64,000 bases of DNA. It comes from Candidatus Parcubacteria bacterium. GTDB lineage: Bacteria; Patescibacteria; ABY1; BM507; UBA12075. This document shows positions 9,803-19,363 of this stretch, piece after piece; position 1 is the stretch's first letter; each line of letters begins with the position of its first letter. The stretch is taken from contig PKTK01000003.1 of the NCBI GenBank assembly GCA_002869165.1, forward strand, positions 1 to 64,000. The letters are read 5' to 3'. The position numbers were made by a program, and so were the translations under genes. The notes beneath the pieces are model-generated. The model saw nothing but the letters and a program-made list of their open reading frames with translations, was not told the origin of the DNA and searched no databases.

Positions 9803-10987
9803 ATGAAAAAAAATATCCTAATTTTTTCTACAGCATACTTGCCTTTGATCGGAGGAGCGGAAATTGCTATTAAGGAAATTACTGACAGGATTGGTGATTA
9901 TTCCTTTTTTTTAATTACAGCAAAAATAGATCCAAGCTTGGCTTCTTTTGAGAAGATTGGTAATGTGGAAGTTTATCGAGTGGGGATTGGTTCTAAAATT
10001 GATAAATTTCTTTTACCATTTTTAGGTTTGAAGAAAGCTAGGGAGATAGATAAAAGAAATAAAATAAATATAATTTGGTCAATGATGGCAAGTCAGGCAA
10101 GTGTTGCAGCGGCAAGGTTTAAAAAAAAAGAACAAGATAAGAAGCTACTGTTAACTTTGCAAGAAGGGGATGAAGAGCTACATTTAAAAAGATATGTTTT
10201 GGGAATTGACTTTTTGTATGATATTTTGATAAAACCTTTCCATGATTTGGTTTTTTGTCGAGCAGATTTAATACAAACAATTAGCACAGATTTAAAAAAT
10301 AGAGCCAGAAAAAAAAACACAGTTTGTCCGATTGAGGTTGTACCCAATGGAGTAGATATTGAAAAATTTTCAAAGAAAATAAGTGACGATGAAAAAAATA
10401 AAATCAAAAAAGATTTAAGAATAAACGATAATGATATCGTGCTTGTACATACTGGCAGATCTGTAAAGAAAAACAACTTGGATGATGTTATTAGAGCACT
10501 TAAACTTTTACCAGATAATATAAAATTTCTAATGATAGGCTCAGGTCCTGATGATAAAAAATTGAGTGATTTAGCCGAAGAAAAAGGATTGGAAAATAGG
10601 ATAATAAAAATCGGAACCGTTAATCATGATCAGATGGTAAAATACCTTCAGGTAGCTGATATTTTTATTAGACCGTCTTTATCTGAAGGACTTGGCAATT
10701 CTTTTCTTGAGGCAATGGTAGCGGGTTTGCCTGTTGTGGCCACTCAAGTCGGTGGCATCAAGGATTTTCTTTTTGATAGCGAGTTTGATAAAACCGAAAA
10801 ACAAACAGGTTTTATCTGTCAAGTTAAAGACCCTCAAAGCATTGCTAGAAAAGTTAGACAGATTATGGATGAACCAGTCAAGGTGGAAGCGGTAAAAAAG
10901 AATGCATTGGAAATGGTAAAAAATAAATTTGATTGGAATATTGTCGCGCGGGACATGAATAATATATTTAACAAAATTGTAAAATAA
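9803..10987 (+). CDS. GT4-family glycosyltransferase
   Basis: I chose ATG at 9803 (MKKNILIFSTAYLP) because the first beta strand of the Rossmann fold begins there and the upstream in-frame sequence is the terminator region. It has a complete GT-B architecture: acceptor domain, 'VVPNGVDIEKF' hinge, donor domain with VHTGRSVKKN, and the EX7E motif in RPSLSEGLGNSFLEAMVAG. Its first ~200 residues match the fused half-domain of the preceding gene. The stop at 10985-10987 is directly followed by the next start at 10989, so the two are co-transcribed. Sugar and acceptor unknown. Confidence 0.9.
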   Translation: MKKNILIFSTAYLPLIGGAEIAIKEITDRIGDYSFFLITAKIDPSLASFEKIGNVEVYRVGIGSKIDKFLLPFLGLKKAREIDKRNKINIIWSMMASQASVAAARFKKKEQDKKLLLTLQEGDEELHLKRYVLGIDFLYDILIKPFHDLVFCRADLIQTISTDLKNRARKKNTVCPIEVVPNGVDIEKFSKKISDDEKNKIKKDLRINDNDIVLVHTGRSVKKNNLDDVIRALKLLPDNIKFLMIGSGPDDKKLSDLAEEKGLENRIIKIGTVNHDQMVKYLQVADIFIRPSLSEGLGNSFLEAMVAGLPVVATQVGGIKDFLFDSEFDKTEKQTGFICQVKDPQSIARKVRQIMDEPVKVEAVKKNALEMVKNKFDWNIVARDMNNIFNKIVK

Positions 10988-10988
10988 A

Positions 10989-12578
10989 ATGTACGCTAGA
11001 GAACTTTTTGTATTAATAATTAAAAAAAATAGAATAGTAAAGTTTTTGTTTTCAGGTACTTCAGCAGCCTTGGTGAATATCTTTTCTTTATATGTTTTTC
11101 ATGGTTTAGCGCGAATTAATGTGGTAGTTTCTGCTTGCTTAGCTTTTATTTTGGCATTTATAGTGAGTTTTACTTTACAGAAATTTTGGACTTTTAAAAA
11201 CGACAATAAGGAAAGAATGTTTCAGCAAATGTTTTGGTATATGGTAGTTGGACTTTGTGGTTTAGGTATTACAGCTACGAGCATATATGTTTTGGTTAAT
11301 ATTTTTCATGTATTTTATATTTTATCGCAAGTCATTATTAATGTGGTTTTAGCTGTGATAAATTTTTTTATTTATAAACTATTAATCTTTCGTGTTGTAG
11401 GTGATTTTGAAGTGACAGAAAAAAGAGAAGTCAAAAAAATTCTAATTACCACAGGAATATTCCCCCCGGATCATGGTGGACCAGCTACTTATACAAGCAC
11501 GTTATTACATGAACTGCCTAAATTTGGGATAGAAACGAAATTGCTTAGTTATGGAGAAGAAACAAAAGAAGACAAGGAAAATAATATTTTTCGAATTAGT
11601 CGAAAGCAAAATGTGTTACTCAGATATTTAAAATATTTTTTTAAGGTGTATAAATTGGCAAAGTGGGCAGACTTGATCTATGCTCAAGGTCCGGTGAGTG
11701 AAGGTATCCCGACTTATTTTGCCTCAAGATTGCAGGGAAAGAAATACGTGATAAAAGTGGTGGGCGATTATGCTTGGGAGCAGGGAAGGCAAAGATGCGG
11801 TGTTGAAGATCTATTGGACGAGTTTCAAAATAAAACCTACAGCTTAAGAATTGAGTTGTGGAGATTTTTGCAAATGGTCATTACTAACGGTGCCGAAAAA
11901 ATCATCACTCCTAGCATTTACCTAAAAAGTATAGTGAGCAAATGGGGAAACAATAAAGAAAAAATAGAAGTTATATACAATTCAAGTAAGCAAGTTAAGA
12001 TATCTTTAAGCAAAGACGAAGCCAGAAGAGAGCTGTCTTTGCATGGTAATGTTATTATATCAGCAAGCAGGCTTGTTCCCTGGAAAGGCTTTGATATTTT
12101 AATTGAAGTAATTGCTGAGATAAATAAAGAAATAAATGATCTGCATCTATTTATTGCTGGAGACGGACCTGAAAGAGACAAATTGCAAAAAATGGTAATC
12201 GAGAAAAACATTGCCAATCATGTAAGATTTCTCGGTGTTCTCGAGCAGAAAGAACTGTGGAAATACTTGCGCGCCAGTGATGGATTTGTTTTAAATACAG
12301 GATACGAAGGCTTATCTCATCTAATAATTGAGGCAATGGCAATTTCTGTGCCAATCATCACTACAAGAGTAGGAGGTAATCCTGAACTTATAAAAAATAA
12401 TGAAAATGGTTTGTTAGTAGAATATAATAGTAAAGAATAATTAAAAACTGCAATTTTAAGTTTACTAAATAATTCTTCATTAGGAGATGAACTTAGCAAA
12501 AGAGCTAAAGATAGTGTGGCCAAATTTACTCAAGAAGAAATGCTTAAGAAAACAGTTTTAAATTTAAATAAAATATGA
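10989..12578 (+). CDS. GtrA-like flippase domain fused to a GT4 glycosyltransferase; in-frame TAA near the C-terminus
   Basis: Residues 1-~135 form four membrane spans of the GtrA family (FLFSGTSAALVNIFSLYVF; QKFWTFKN), usually a separate protein that helps lipid-linked sugars cross the membrane. From ~155 a full GT4 enzyme follows (GIFPPDHGGPATYTSTLL; ISASRLVPWKGFDILI; NTGYEGLSHLIIEAMA). The frame meets TAA at 12438-12440 after LLVEYNSKE and continues LKTAILSLLNN... for 45 residues, ending in TGA at 12576-12578. That TGA overlaps the ATG of the next gene as ATGA, so the extension is evidently the real C-terminal helix region. Termination at the TAA would remove only this final part. Confidence 0.8.
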
Positions 12579-13681
12579 AATTATTAAGTTTGAGCTTAGA
12601 CGGGAGCATTTTTGATGATGCTTCTTTGTTAGAGAAAAAAACAATTGAATACGCAAACATGGTTGATGCTTATTATATTATAGCGCCATATAAGATTAAT
12701 ACAAAAAAAGTAATTAGCGAAAAATTAACTGTGTATGGAGTAACTTCTTCAAATAAACTGTTTTTGTATTTTAAGATTTGGGCTTTGACAATAAAGGTTT
12801 GCCAAAGAAAAAAATGTGAACTGATATCTACACAAGACCCTTTTGAATTTGGTTTGATTGCTTATTTTATGAAATTGTTTTACGACCTTAAGTGGCATTG
12901 CCAGGAACATGGTGATTTTTTTTCTCAAAAATATTGGAAAGAAGAGAAAGGCTTGAACGCATTTAGGTACTATTTGGGAAAATTTTTAATTAAAAGAGCT
13001 GATAGCATAAGAGTAGTTAGTAAAAGAAACAAAGAATATTTAGTGAATAATTTGCGTATTAATAGTGAAAAGATTATTAATGTACCTGTTTATACAGAAA
13101 TTCCAGATATAAATTTTGCTCATGAGCTGGGAGTAAAAAGCGAATTTGTTTTTTTAAACATGGGACGTTTTGTAGCACAGAAAAATATCTTTTTATTACT
13201 TGAAGCTTTTCGCGAATTAAAAAAGCAGGTTGAAAATGTGAAATTGGTATTGATCGGCAAAGGAGAATTAGAAGAAGTAATTCAAAATAAGATTATTGAT
13301 CTGGGAATTTTAGAAAATGTTACTATAAAAGATTGGACAGACGATATTTGGCAGGAATATGCACAAGCTGATGCTTATGTTTTGTCATCAAATTATGAAG
13401 GTTGGGGAAGGGTAGTAGTGGAAGCGGTTATTGCTAGATTACCAGTTGTTATGACAGATGTAGGTTGTGCTAACGAATTAATAAAGAATGAAAAAAGTGG
13501 ATTAGTTGTACCTGTTCAAGATAAAGATGAGTTAGTAAGAGCAATGCTTTGGTTGATAAAAGATAGTAGTTTGCGAAGAAAATTGGTAGATTGTGCCAGC
13601 GAAGAACTTAAGAAGCTACCCAACAAACAAGAGACTCTTGATTTGTATAAAAAATCATGGAAAAAAGCCTTAAATGAATGA
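12575..13681 (+). CDS. GT4-family glycosyltransferase
   Basis: A 368-residue GT-B enzyme with LNMGRFVAQKNIFLLLEAF at the start of the donor domain and SSNYEGWGRVVVEAV as the EX7E region. It starts by a 4-base overlap with the extended frame of the preceding GtrA-GT4 gene and ends with another ATGA overlap with the gene at 13678, so translation is probably coupled. The short N-terminal domain is typical of GT4 enzymes of exopolysaccharide clusters. Sugar specificity cannot be read from the sequence. Confidence 0.9.
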   Translation: MKLLSLSLDGSIFDDASLLEKKTIEYANMVDAYYIIAPYKINTKKVISEKLTVYGVTSSNKLFLYFKIWALTIKVCQRKKCELISTQDPFEFGLIAYFMKLFYDLKWHCQEHGDFFSQKYWKEEKGLNAFRYYLGKFLIKRADSIRVVSKRNKEYLVNNLRINSEKIINVPVYTEIPDINFAHELGVKSEFVFLNMGRFVAQKNIFLLLEAFRELKKQVENVKLVLIGKGELEEVIQNKIIDLGILENVTIKDWTDDIWQEYAQADAYVLSSNYEGWGRVVVEAVIARLPVVMTDVGCANELIKNEKSGLVVPVQDKDELVRAMLWLIKDSSLRRKLVDCASEELKKLPNKQETLDLYKKSWKKALNE

Positions 13682-14001
13682 AAATAAAATTTGAAAAAAA
13701 ATATTTAAATATAAATCCTGAGCAATTCATGCAAAGAGAAGCAGGCTATGCGCATATTCATTCTCATCATACAAATAAATATTCCTTTGTCCGGCGTATG
13801 ACCAGAGATCATTATCCAAGATTTCATGTTTATGTAAAGAGCAATGATGAGATGATTGAAATTGATCTTCATTTAGATCAAAAGCAAACAAGCTATGAAG
13901 GAAACCATGCTCACAATGCTGAGTATGAAGGAGAGCAGGTGGAGCAGGAGGTAGCGAGACTCAAGGGATTGTTAAATGAGATATATAAAAGACAAAAATA
14001 G
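13678..14001 (+). CDS. Conserved small hypothetical protein, His-rich
   Basis: A 107-residue protein with a His-rich N-terminal half (YAHIHSHHTNKYSFVRR, then RDHYPRFHVYV) and a C-terminal part IDLHLDQKQTSYEGNHAHNAEYEG ending in a helix. I recall similar small proteins in other Patescibacteria but know no function. Translation is coupled to the upstream glycosyltransferase by an ATGA overlap. The clustered histidines could bind metal, which is inference only. Confidence 0.7.
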   Translation: MKIKFEKKYLNINPEQFMQREAGYAHIHSHHTNKYSFVRRMTRDHYPRFHVYVKSNDEMIEIDLHLDQKQTSYEGNHAHNAEYEGEQVEQEVARLKGLLNEIYKRQK

Positions 14002-14005
14002 TTTG

Positions 14006-14152
14006 TCATTCCCGGCTGGAGTTGCAATTTTCGCCAGCAGGAAGAAGTGAGCAACGGAAGAGAAGGGAATCTACGTATTAAAGAATAGTTACGCGTATAT
14101 TCCCTTCTCTTCCGCCCTTGTCTTCGGCGGGCTACAGCCGGGAATGACAATT
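14006..14152. repeat. Long imperfect inverted repeat between glycosyltransferase operon and dnaG
   Basis: GTCATTCCCGGCTGGAGT at the left pairs with CTACAGCCGGGAATGAC at the right, with an inner pair GAAGAGAAGGGAAT / ATTCCCTTCTCTTCCG. It is the same family as the repeats at 2.6 and 3.1 kb. It ends 8 bases before the dnaG start, so it could affect dnaG leader structure. Confidence 0.75.
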
Positions 14153-14159
14153 AGTATGT

Positions 14160-16040
14160 ATGCAACCATCTGAAGAAATAAAACAAAAAATAGACATCGT
14201 AGATTTCCTGCGGGAGTACATCCAGTTGACTCCAGCTGGGATGAACTTCCGTGCTAGATGTCCGTTTCATAATGAAAAGACTCAGTCTTTTATGGTAAGT
14301 CCAGATAAACAAATCTGGCATTGTTTTGGTTGCGGAAAAGGTGGCGATATTTTTAAATTTTTAATGGAAATGGAGGGAATTGATTTTGTTGAAGCTCTAA
14401 GGGTGCTTGCTCCCAAAGCTGGCGTTCAACTAAGAAGACAGAATCCAAAGGTTGCTAGTGAAAGAGCTAGATTACTTGATATTATGGATATTAGCCGTAG
14501 GTATTTTCACAAAGTATTGATGGAAAGCTCTAGTGCCAAGCAAGCTAGGGAGTATTTAACTAAACGTGGATTGACGGAATCTGATCTTATGGAGTGGCAG
14601 ATTGGTTATAGTCTTGATTCTTGGGATGGACTTTTGAAAGTGTTAAAGAAGCAGGGTTATAATGAAACAGAGATTGAAAAAACTGGCATGATAATTTCCA
14701 ATCAACAAAGAAGAAGTTATTATGATCGTTTTCGAGCTAGGATCATGTTTCCAATAAATGACATAAATGGGAATGTGGTGGCTTTTTCTGCTCGCGTTTC
14801 ACCAGAAAAAGAAGCAACCGAACAAATGGGTAAGTATATCAATTCGCCACAAACTGTTTTGTATAACAAATCAAATATTTTATTTGCACTTGATAAAGCC
14901 AAAAGAGAAATTAAACTCAAGGATCAGGCTATTATTGTAGAAGGTCAAATGGATGCAGTGAGTGCCCATGTTAATGGTTATAAGAATGTGATTGCCTCAA
15001 GTGGTACAGCTTTAACTATTGATCAATTAACAATCTTGAAAAGATATTCAAATAACATTGCGTTAGCTTTTGATACTGATGAAGCCGGGCATATGGCAGC
15101 TGATCGAGGAATTAGAGAGGCTATGAAATTGGATATGAACATTAAAGTTATTTTGGTTCCTGAAGGCAAGGATCCAGACGATTGTATCAGATAAAATCCA
15201 AAAGCTTGGGAGGGAGCGGTAAATAATGCCAAACATATCATGGAGTATTATTTTGAAATAGTTTTTAAAGGTTTGAATGTTAATAATATTGATGACAAAA
15301 GAAAAGCAGCTGGTAAGATTCTTTCTATAATTCAAGCAATTAAAAACCCCATAGAGTCTGCTCATTGGCTCAAGGTTTTGTCTGAAAAGATTTTAGTTGA
15401 TGAAAGCGTATTAAAAGAAGCGATGCCAGCTAAAGTACCAGAAACTGTAAATAATGCTGTTTCTAATAGGACCATCCAAGTAAAACAAGAAGAATTAAGT
15501 CAAGCAGAGAGAATTTCAGAGTTGTTTTTGTCTTTGCTGGTTAAAAATTTTCATTTTATTGATTCAATGCAGGCAAATGTATCAGTTGAACATATTTTTG
15601 GAGCAAAGAATAAAGCCCTTTACAAAAATTTATTATTTTATTATAATAACCCTAAATTAAGCAGTGAACAAAAAAAGGCTATTTTAGCTCTTGATTTTAA
15701 TACTTTTATTAGCTGGCTTGAAGAATATCTTTTAAATAAGCCAAATAATAATGAGCAAAGCACTGTTATTATCAAACAACAATTGGAAGACCAGCTAAAC
15801 CATTTGAATAGGCTGGTTCTTTTGGCTGATAAGGAATATGAAGGCCAGGAGATAGATGATTTGCAATCAGAAATTAATAAGTTAATTCTTAGTTTGAAAA
15901 AAGAATCAATTCAAATTCGAAAAAAGGAGCTAGAGAATTTAATTTCTCAAGCTGAAAAAAATAATAACGAAGACGACTTAGATCTTTATTTTCAAAAACT
16001 CAAGCAATTAACTGACGAGTATAATATTTTAAACAAGTAA
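14160..16040 (+). CDS. dnaG: DNA primase, with an in-frame TAA after the TOPRIM domain
   Basis: The N-terminal CHC2 zinc-binding domain is clear (CPFHNEK at about 39-45, CFGCGKGGD at about 61-69), and the catalytic core and TOPRIM follow (IIVEGQMDAVSAH; LAFDTDEAGHMA; VPEGKDPDDCIR). TAA occupies 15192-15194 directly after DDCIR. The frame continues with NPKAWEGAVNNAKHIMEYYF, the usual helix that follows in DnaG, and then the C-terminal helicase-binding region, ending at 16040. ATG at 15240 has no ribosome-binding site. DnaG makes primers at the fork and is essential, so a plain null is unlikely; readthrough or split function must be considered. It sits immediately upstream of rpoD, a classic pairing. 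Confidence 0.85.
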
Positions 16041-16057
16041 ATTTTTAAATTTTTTAA

Positions 16058-17344
16058 ATGCCAAGAAAAAAAGCAACTACAACTAAAAAGAAGCCGGCAA
16101 AAAAAACAGCAGCAAAAAAAGTGACTACCAAAAAAACTACCACCAAGAAAGCATCTGCAAAGAAGACCACAAAAACCACGGTAAAAAAAGCAACAACTAA
16201 GAAAAGCACCGCGAAAAAAGTTACGGCCAAAAAGAAAGTTAAACATGAGGTTATTATTCCGACTGAGGCTCAAACAAAAAACCTTCTAGAAAAAGGTTTA
16301 TCAAGAAATTTTGTAACTGAAACAGAACTCCTTTATATTTTTCCTGAAGTCGAAGAGTACACTTTTGATTATGAGCTTTTTTTGGAAGAGTTGCAAAATA
16401 GTGGCGTACAAATCGTTGAAGATACAGGAAGAATTCTTGATGTAAATGAAAGTTCAATGGAAAAAAGTGGTGTAAATAGTATTATCGGACAAAAAGAGTT
16501 TACTGATCTGTCTAAATTGAGCGCTGATTCTATTCAGATGTACTTAAAAGAGATTGGAAAGGTTCCTTTGCTCTCATATGAAGAGGAGGTTGAACTTGCC
16601 AAAAGAAAAGAGAAGGGAGACAGAGACGCAGAAATGAAATTGATTGAAGCCAATCTTCGTTTGGTTGTTTCGATTGCCAAAAAATTTACTGGCGCTAAGG
16701 GCTTGTCATTACTTGATTTGATTCAAGAAGGTAATATTGTACTTTTCAGAGCAGTAGAAAAATTTGAATATAGAAAAGGTTATAAATTCTCAACTTATGC
16801 GACTTGGTGGATTCGCCAGGCAATTACCAGAGCGCTGGCTGATCAATCTAGAACTATTCGTATTCCAGTTCATATGGTTGAAACTATCAATAAATTTCAA
16901 CAAATTAATCGTCAACTTATCCAGGATCTAGGTAGGGAACCATTACCAGAAGAAATATCAGCTGAAATGGGGGAGGATATTGATAAAGTTAGACATATTA
17001 TAAAAATTTCTCAGGATACTATTTCGCTCGAAACTTCAGTTGGTGAAGACGAAGAAGACTCCACGTTGGAAGATTTTATTGAGGATGTGAAGAATGTTAC
17101 TCCAGATAGGTCAGCTGCCCTTCAACTCCTCAAAGATTATGTAAAAGAAGTTATTATTCAGCTTTCACCAAGAGAGCAAAAAATATTAGAAATGCGTTTC
17201 GGGCTTGAAGATGGTGTAGCCCATACGCTTGAAGAAGTTGGTCGAGAGTTTGATGTTACTCGTGAGCGTATTAGACAGATTGAAGCCAAAGCTCTGGAGA
17301 AGATTCAAAAACACGAAGGTATTCAGAAGCTTAGAGATTACTAG
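16058..17344 (+). CDS. rpoD: Primary sigma factor with a lysine-rich N-terminal tail
   Basis: A 428-residue sigma-70. Residues 2-~66 are almost entirely Lys, Ala and Thr (KKATTKKKPAKKTAAKK-type repeats), like a histone-H1 or HU tail. Next come region 1.1-like sequence (LLEKGLSRNFVTETELLYIF), region 1.2 (DSIQMYLKEIGKVPLLS), region 2 (NLRLVVSIAKKF; GYKFSTYATWWIRQAI), region 3, and region 4 with the -35-binding helix-turn-helix (EEVGREFDVTRERIRQIEAKAL). It starts 17 bases after dnaG without a Shine-Dalgarno and ends at a strong terminator. Consensus TTGACA/TATAAT-like promoters elsewhere in the window fit this factor. Confidence 0.97.
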   Translation: MPRKKATTTKKKPAKKTAAKKVTTKKTTTKKASAKKTTKTTVKKATTKKSTAKKVTAKKKVKHEVIIPTEAQTKNLLEKGLSRNFVTETELLYIFPEVEEYTFDYELFLEELQNSGVQIVEDTGRILDVNESSMEKSGVNSIIGQKEFTDLSKLSADSIQMYLKEIGKVPLLSYEEEVELAKRKEKGDRDAEMKLIEANLRLVVSIAKKFTGAKGLSLLDLIQEGNIVLFRAVEKFEYRKGYKFSTYATWWIRQAITRALADQSRTIRIPVHMVETINKFQQINRQLIQDLGREPLPEEISAEMGEDIDKVRHIIKISQDTISLETSVGEDEEDSTLEDFIEDVKNVTPDRSAALQLLKDYVKEVIIQLSPREQKILEMRFGLEDGVAHTLEEVGREFDVTRERIRQIEAKALEKIQKHEGIQKLRDY

Positions 17345-17364
17345 GATTATTTTTAAATATTTAA

Positions 17365-17397
17365 AAAACCCGATTCCAGAACGAATCGGGTTTTTGT
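17365..17397. terminator. Terminator of the dnaG-rpoD unit
   Basis: AACCCGATTC CAGAAC GAATCGGGTTTTT. It lies between convergent genes, and the A run on the other side may let it act both ways. Confidence 0.85.
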
Positions 17398-17401
17398 TAT
17401 T

Positions 17402-18241
17402 TCAAAAAGATCTAACAAGTTTTTGTAGTCTTGTTGCCTCGTCAAAAAATGGTTTTGACCAGATACTTTGCAGAAGGTGAAAAATTTTATTTTTTTCTAT
17501 TTTACTATCTTTTTTGTTTAGTTGTTTTTCTCCAAAATGCATAACTCCAAACTTGATAGTAGCTTCAGTTAAGAGTCTTTGCTGATAACCTTTTTCTATC
17601 AAAAGAGCAGCTTTTCTTTTTTTTGCTAGGTCCATTCTTGTAAAGCTCTTTTCGATTCTTTTTTCGGTCCTGATTTTTGCAGCGACTTGACTGGCTTTTT
17701 TTGCCCCAATGTTTTCTCTATCTTTGCTATCTTCAAATGAGCTGAGTAACTCAAGCTGACTGGATATTTCTTTTTTAATTTTTAGTCGACTTTTTTCTAG
17801 AGATGTCTGACTTTTTTCTATTTTTGCTAAAGTATTTTTTTTCTTACTTTCATGTAGTGTGGACCAATTTTCATATGCAGAAATAATCAAAGAGATATTG
17901 AGATCAATATCTTGCATAACAAATATTTCACCATGAATATCACTGTGGTTTCCCTGGTAGTATTTTAAAGTATGATCTTGAGAACGAATACAGGAATTAA
18001 TATCGCTGAAGCGTTTTATTGTTGTCTGTTTTTTATCTTGATCTCTACTCTCAAGAAAAATAATTCCATTTTTGGTTAAAAATATTTTTAACTTAAGTAA
18101 CTCTAAAATTCTAATTCTTTCATTTCCAAATACATTTCTTGGTGAAACACACGGAACTTTTTTGCCCTGGTAGTTGATATACATTTTCTTTCTCCATATT
18201 TTAAAGGACATAGTTTGTTTTTTGATATTTAAATCTATCAT
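17402..18241 (-). CDS. Hypothetical protein with coiled-coil middle region
   Basis: A 279-residue protein I do not recognise. The first ~125 residues are a mixed alpha/beta region (YINYQGKKVPCVSPRN; KIFLTKNGIIFLESRD). A charged Lys/Glu helical stretch follows at ~135-225 (KIEKSQTSLEKSRLKIKKEI), then a short C-terminal tail. No signal peptide or membrane span is visible. The start at 18241 is preceded by AAGGA at close spacing; an alternative is the Met of MYINYQG at 18181. It is convergent with rpoD. Confidence 0.6.
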   Translation of the reverse strand: MIDLNIKKQTMSFKIWRKKMYINYQGKKVPCVSPRNVFGNERIRILELLKLKIFLTKNGIIFLESRDQDKKQTTIKRFSDINSCIRSQDHTLKYYQGNHSDIHGEIFVMQDIDLNISLIISAYENWSTLHESKKKNTLAKIEKSQTSLEKSRLKIKKEISSQLELLSSFEDSKDRENIGAKKASQVAAKIRTEKRIEKSFTRMDLAKKRKAALLIEKGYQQRLLTEATIKFGVMHFGEKQLNKKDSKIEKNKIFHLLQSIWSKPFFDEATRLQKLVRSF

Positions 18242-18274
18242 AAATTCCTTGTTTTGTAAAGGATATAAAAAAAG

Positions 18275-18307
18275 AAGCCCCGATTTGACTATTGGTCAAT
18301 CGGGGCT
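18275..18307 (-). terminator. Terminator of the small secreted peptide gene
   Basis: AGCCCCGATTGAC...GTCAAATCGGGGCT, read on the minus strand, is followed by TTCTTTTTTT, downstream of the stop at 18322. Confidence 0.8.
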
Positions 18308-18321
18308 GGGTGGAGGGAGCC

Positions 18322-18462
18322 CTATTGGGCTTTGAGGGAATTGATTTTAATGGAGCTTGTATAAGCTATTTCGCCTTTGGGCGAATACGCCTTGTCGGTG
18401 AATATCTGTGTTCCTATAACTACAAAAGCGCCGAGAATGAAAATCATTATTGTGGTTTTCAT
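18322..18462 (-). CDS. Small secreted or membrane peptide, 46 residues
   Basis: A compact frame with its own ribosome-binding site (AAAGGGAG, 6 bases before ATG) and its own terminator. The product starts MKTTIMIFILGAFVVIG, a signal-anchor-like helix, followed by a short polar tail rich in Tyr, Ser and Lys. No family is recognised. The complete SD-frame-terminator cassette is the main support. Confidence 0.6.
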   Translation of the reverse strand: MKTTIMIFILGAFVVIGTQIFTDKAYSPKGEIAYTSSIKINSLKAQ

Positions 18463-18591
18463 TTTTTTCTCCCTTTTTATATTTATTTTTAAATCTTATT
18501 TAATTATAAATATATTATATCATAAAAGAGAAATAGTGTCAAGTAAATTTGTTTTTATCTGTATTTTTTATTTAATAATAGCAAAAATTTA

Positions 18592-19356
18592 TTATTGTTT
18601 ATTACTTAATTCATAAAGCATTATTGAGGTGGCGACACTGGCATTTAGGGATTCTATTTGTTTATTTATTTTTATATTAATTTTCTTTTTTGCCAGTTCT
18701 ATTATGTCTTTGTCTGCTCCATGACTTTCTGAACCAATTATCAGGATGTAGTTACTTTCTGGTTGAAAACTTTTAATGTCTTCGCCTTTACCGGGAAGAC
18801 TAACATAGATTGGTAGTTTAGTAGACTGTAAAAATTCAAAGTTTTTATCTTTAAAAGTATTTATCTCGAAAATAGAGTTTTTTGCACTGCTTATGGTTTT
18901 GGGATTATAAGGATCAGCACAGTGTTCATCCATGACCAGATTATCAAAACCAAAAGCTAACATGCTACGAATGATGGTGCCGAGATTGCCAGGGTCGTTA
19001 ATGGAGTTTAAATATATTATTGGTTTAGTATTGTTAAGATCTTTTGTTTTGATTCTGTAAAGCGCAGTAATACCACTCGGGGTATCTAGATTGGAAAAAT
19101 GTTTATTAACGGTTTCATTAATTAAAAATAATTCAGCTTGAGATTTTTTTATTATTTAATCAACCTGACTTATATTTTTTTGATAAAAATTTTTATCTAT
19201 ATAGATTTCAATTGGATAATGTCCAGCTAAAAAAGCATCATAAATACTAACAAAATTTTCTATTATAAAAAGACCATGTTCAGTGCGGTATTTTTTTTGT
19301 CCAAGTTTCTTTAGAAGCTTTATTTTGGGATTTGTTTTTGAGGAAATTTTTGGCAT
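18592..19356 (-). CDS. SpoU/TrmH-family RNA 2'-O-methyltransferase with an in-frame TAA
   Basis: Minus-strand frame from ATG at 19356. The N-terminal part is the substrate-binding domain of RlmB/TrmH-type enzymes (KTNPKIKLLKKL; EHGLFIIEN). The frame meets TAA at 19156-19158 after NISQVD and continues IIKKSQAELFLINETV. The SPOUT knot follows: INDPGNLGTIIRSMLAFG, LIIGSESHGAD, and ESLNASVATSIMLYEL. All three catalytic-fold motifs lie after the stop, so the N-terminal piece alone is inactive. No Shine-Dalgarno. Likely target: a ribose 2'-OH in rRNA or tRNA. The next gene upstream is a response regulator 7 bases away. Confidence 0.8.
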
Positions 19357-19363
19357 AATCTTA

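Noticed and set aside
10093..10476. Minus-strand frame of 127 residues inside the GT4 gene
   Set aside because: Shadow of a clear glycosyltransferase gene in an AT-rich region.
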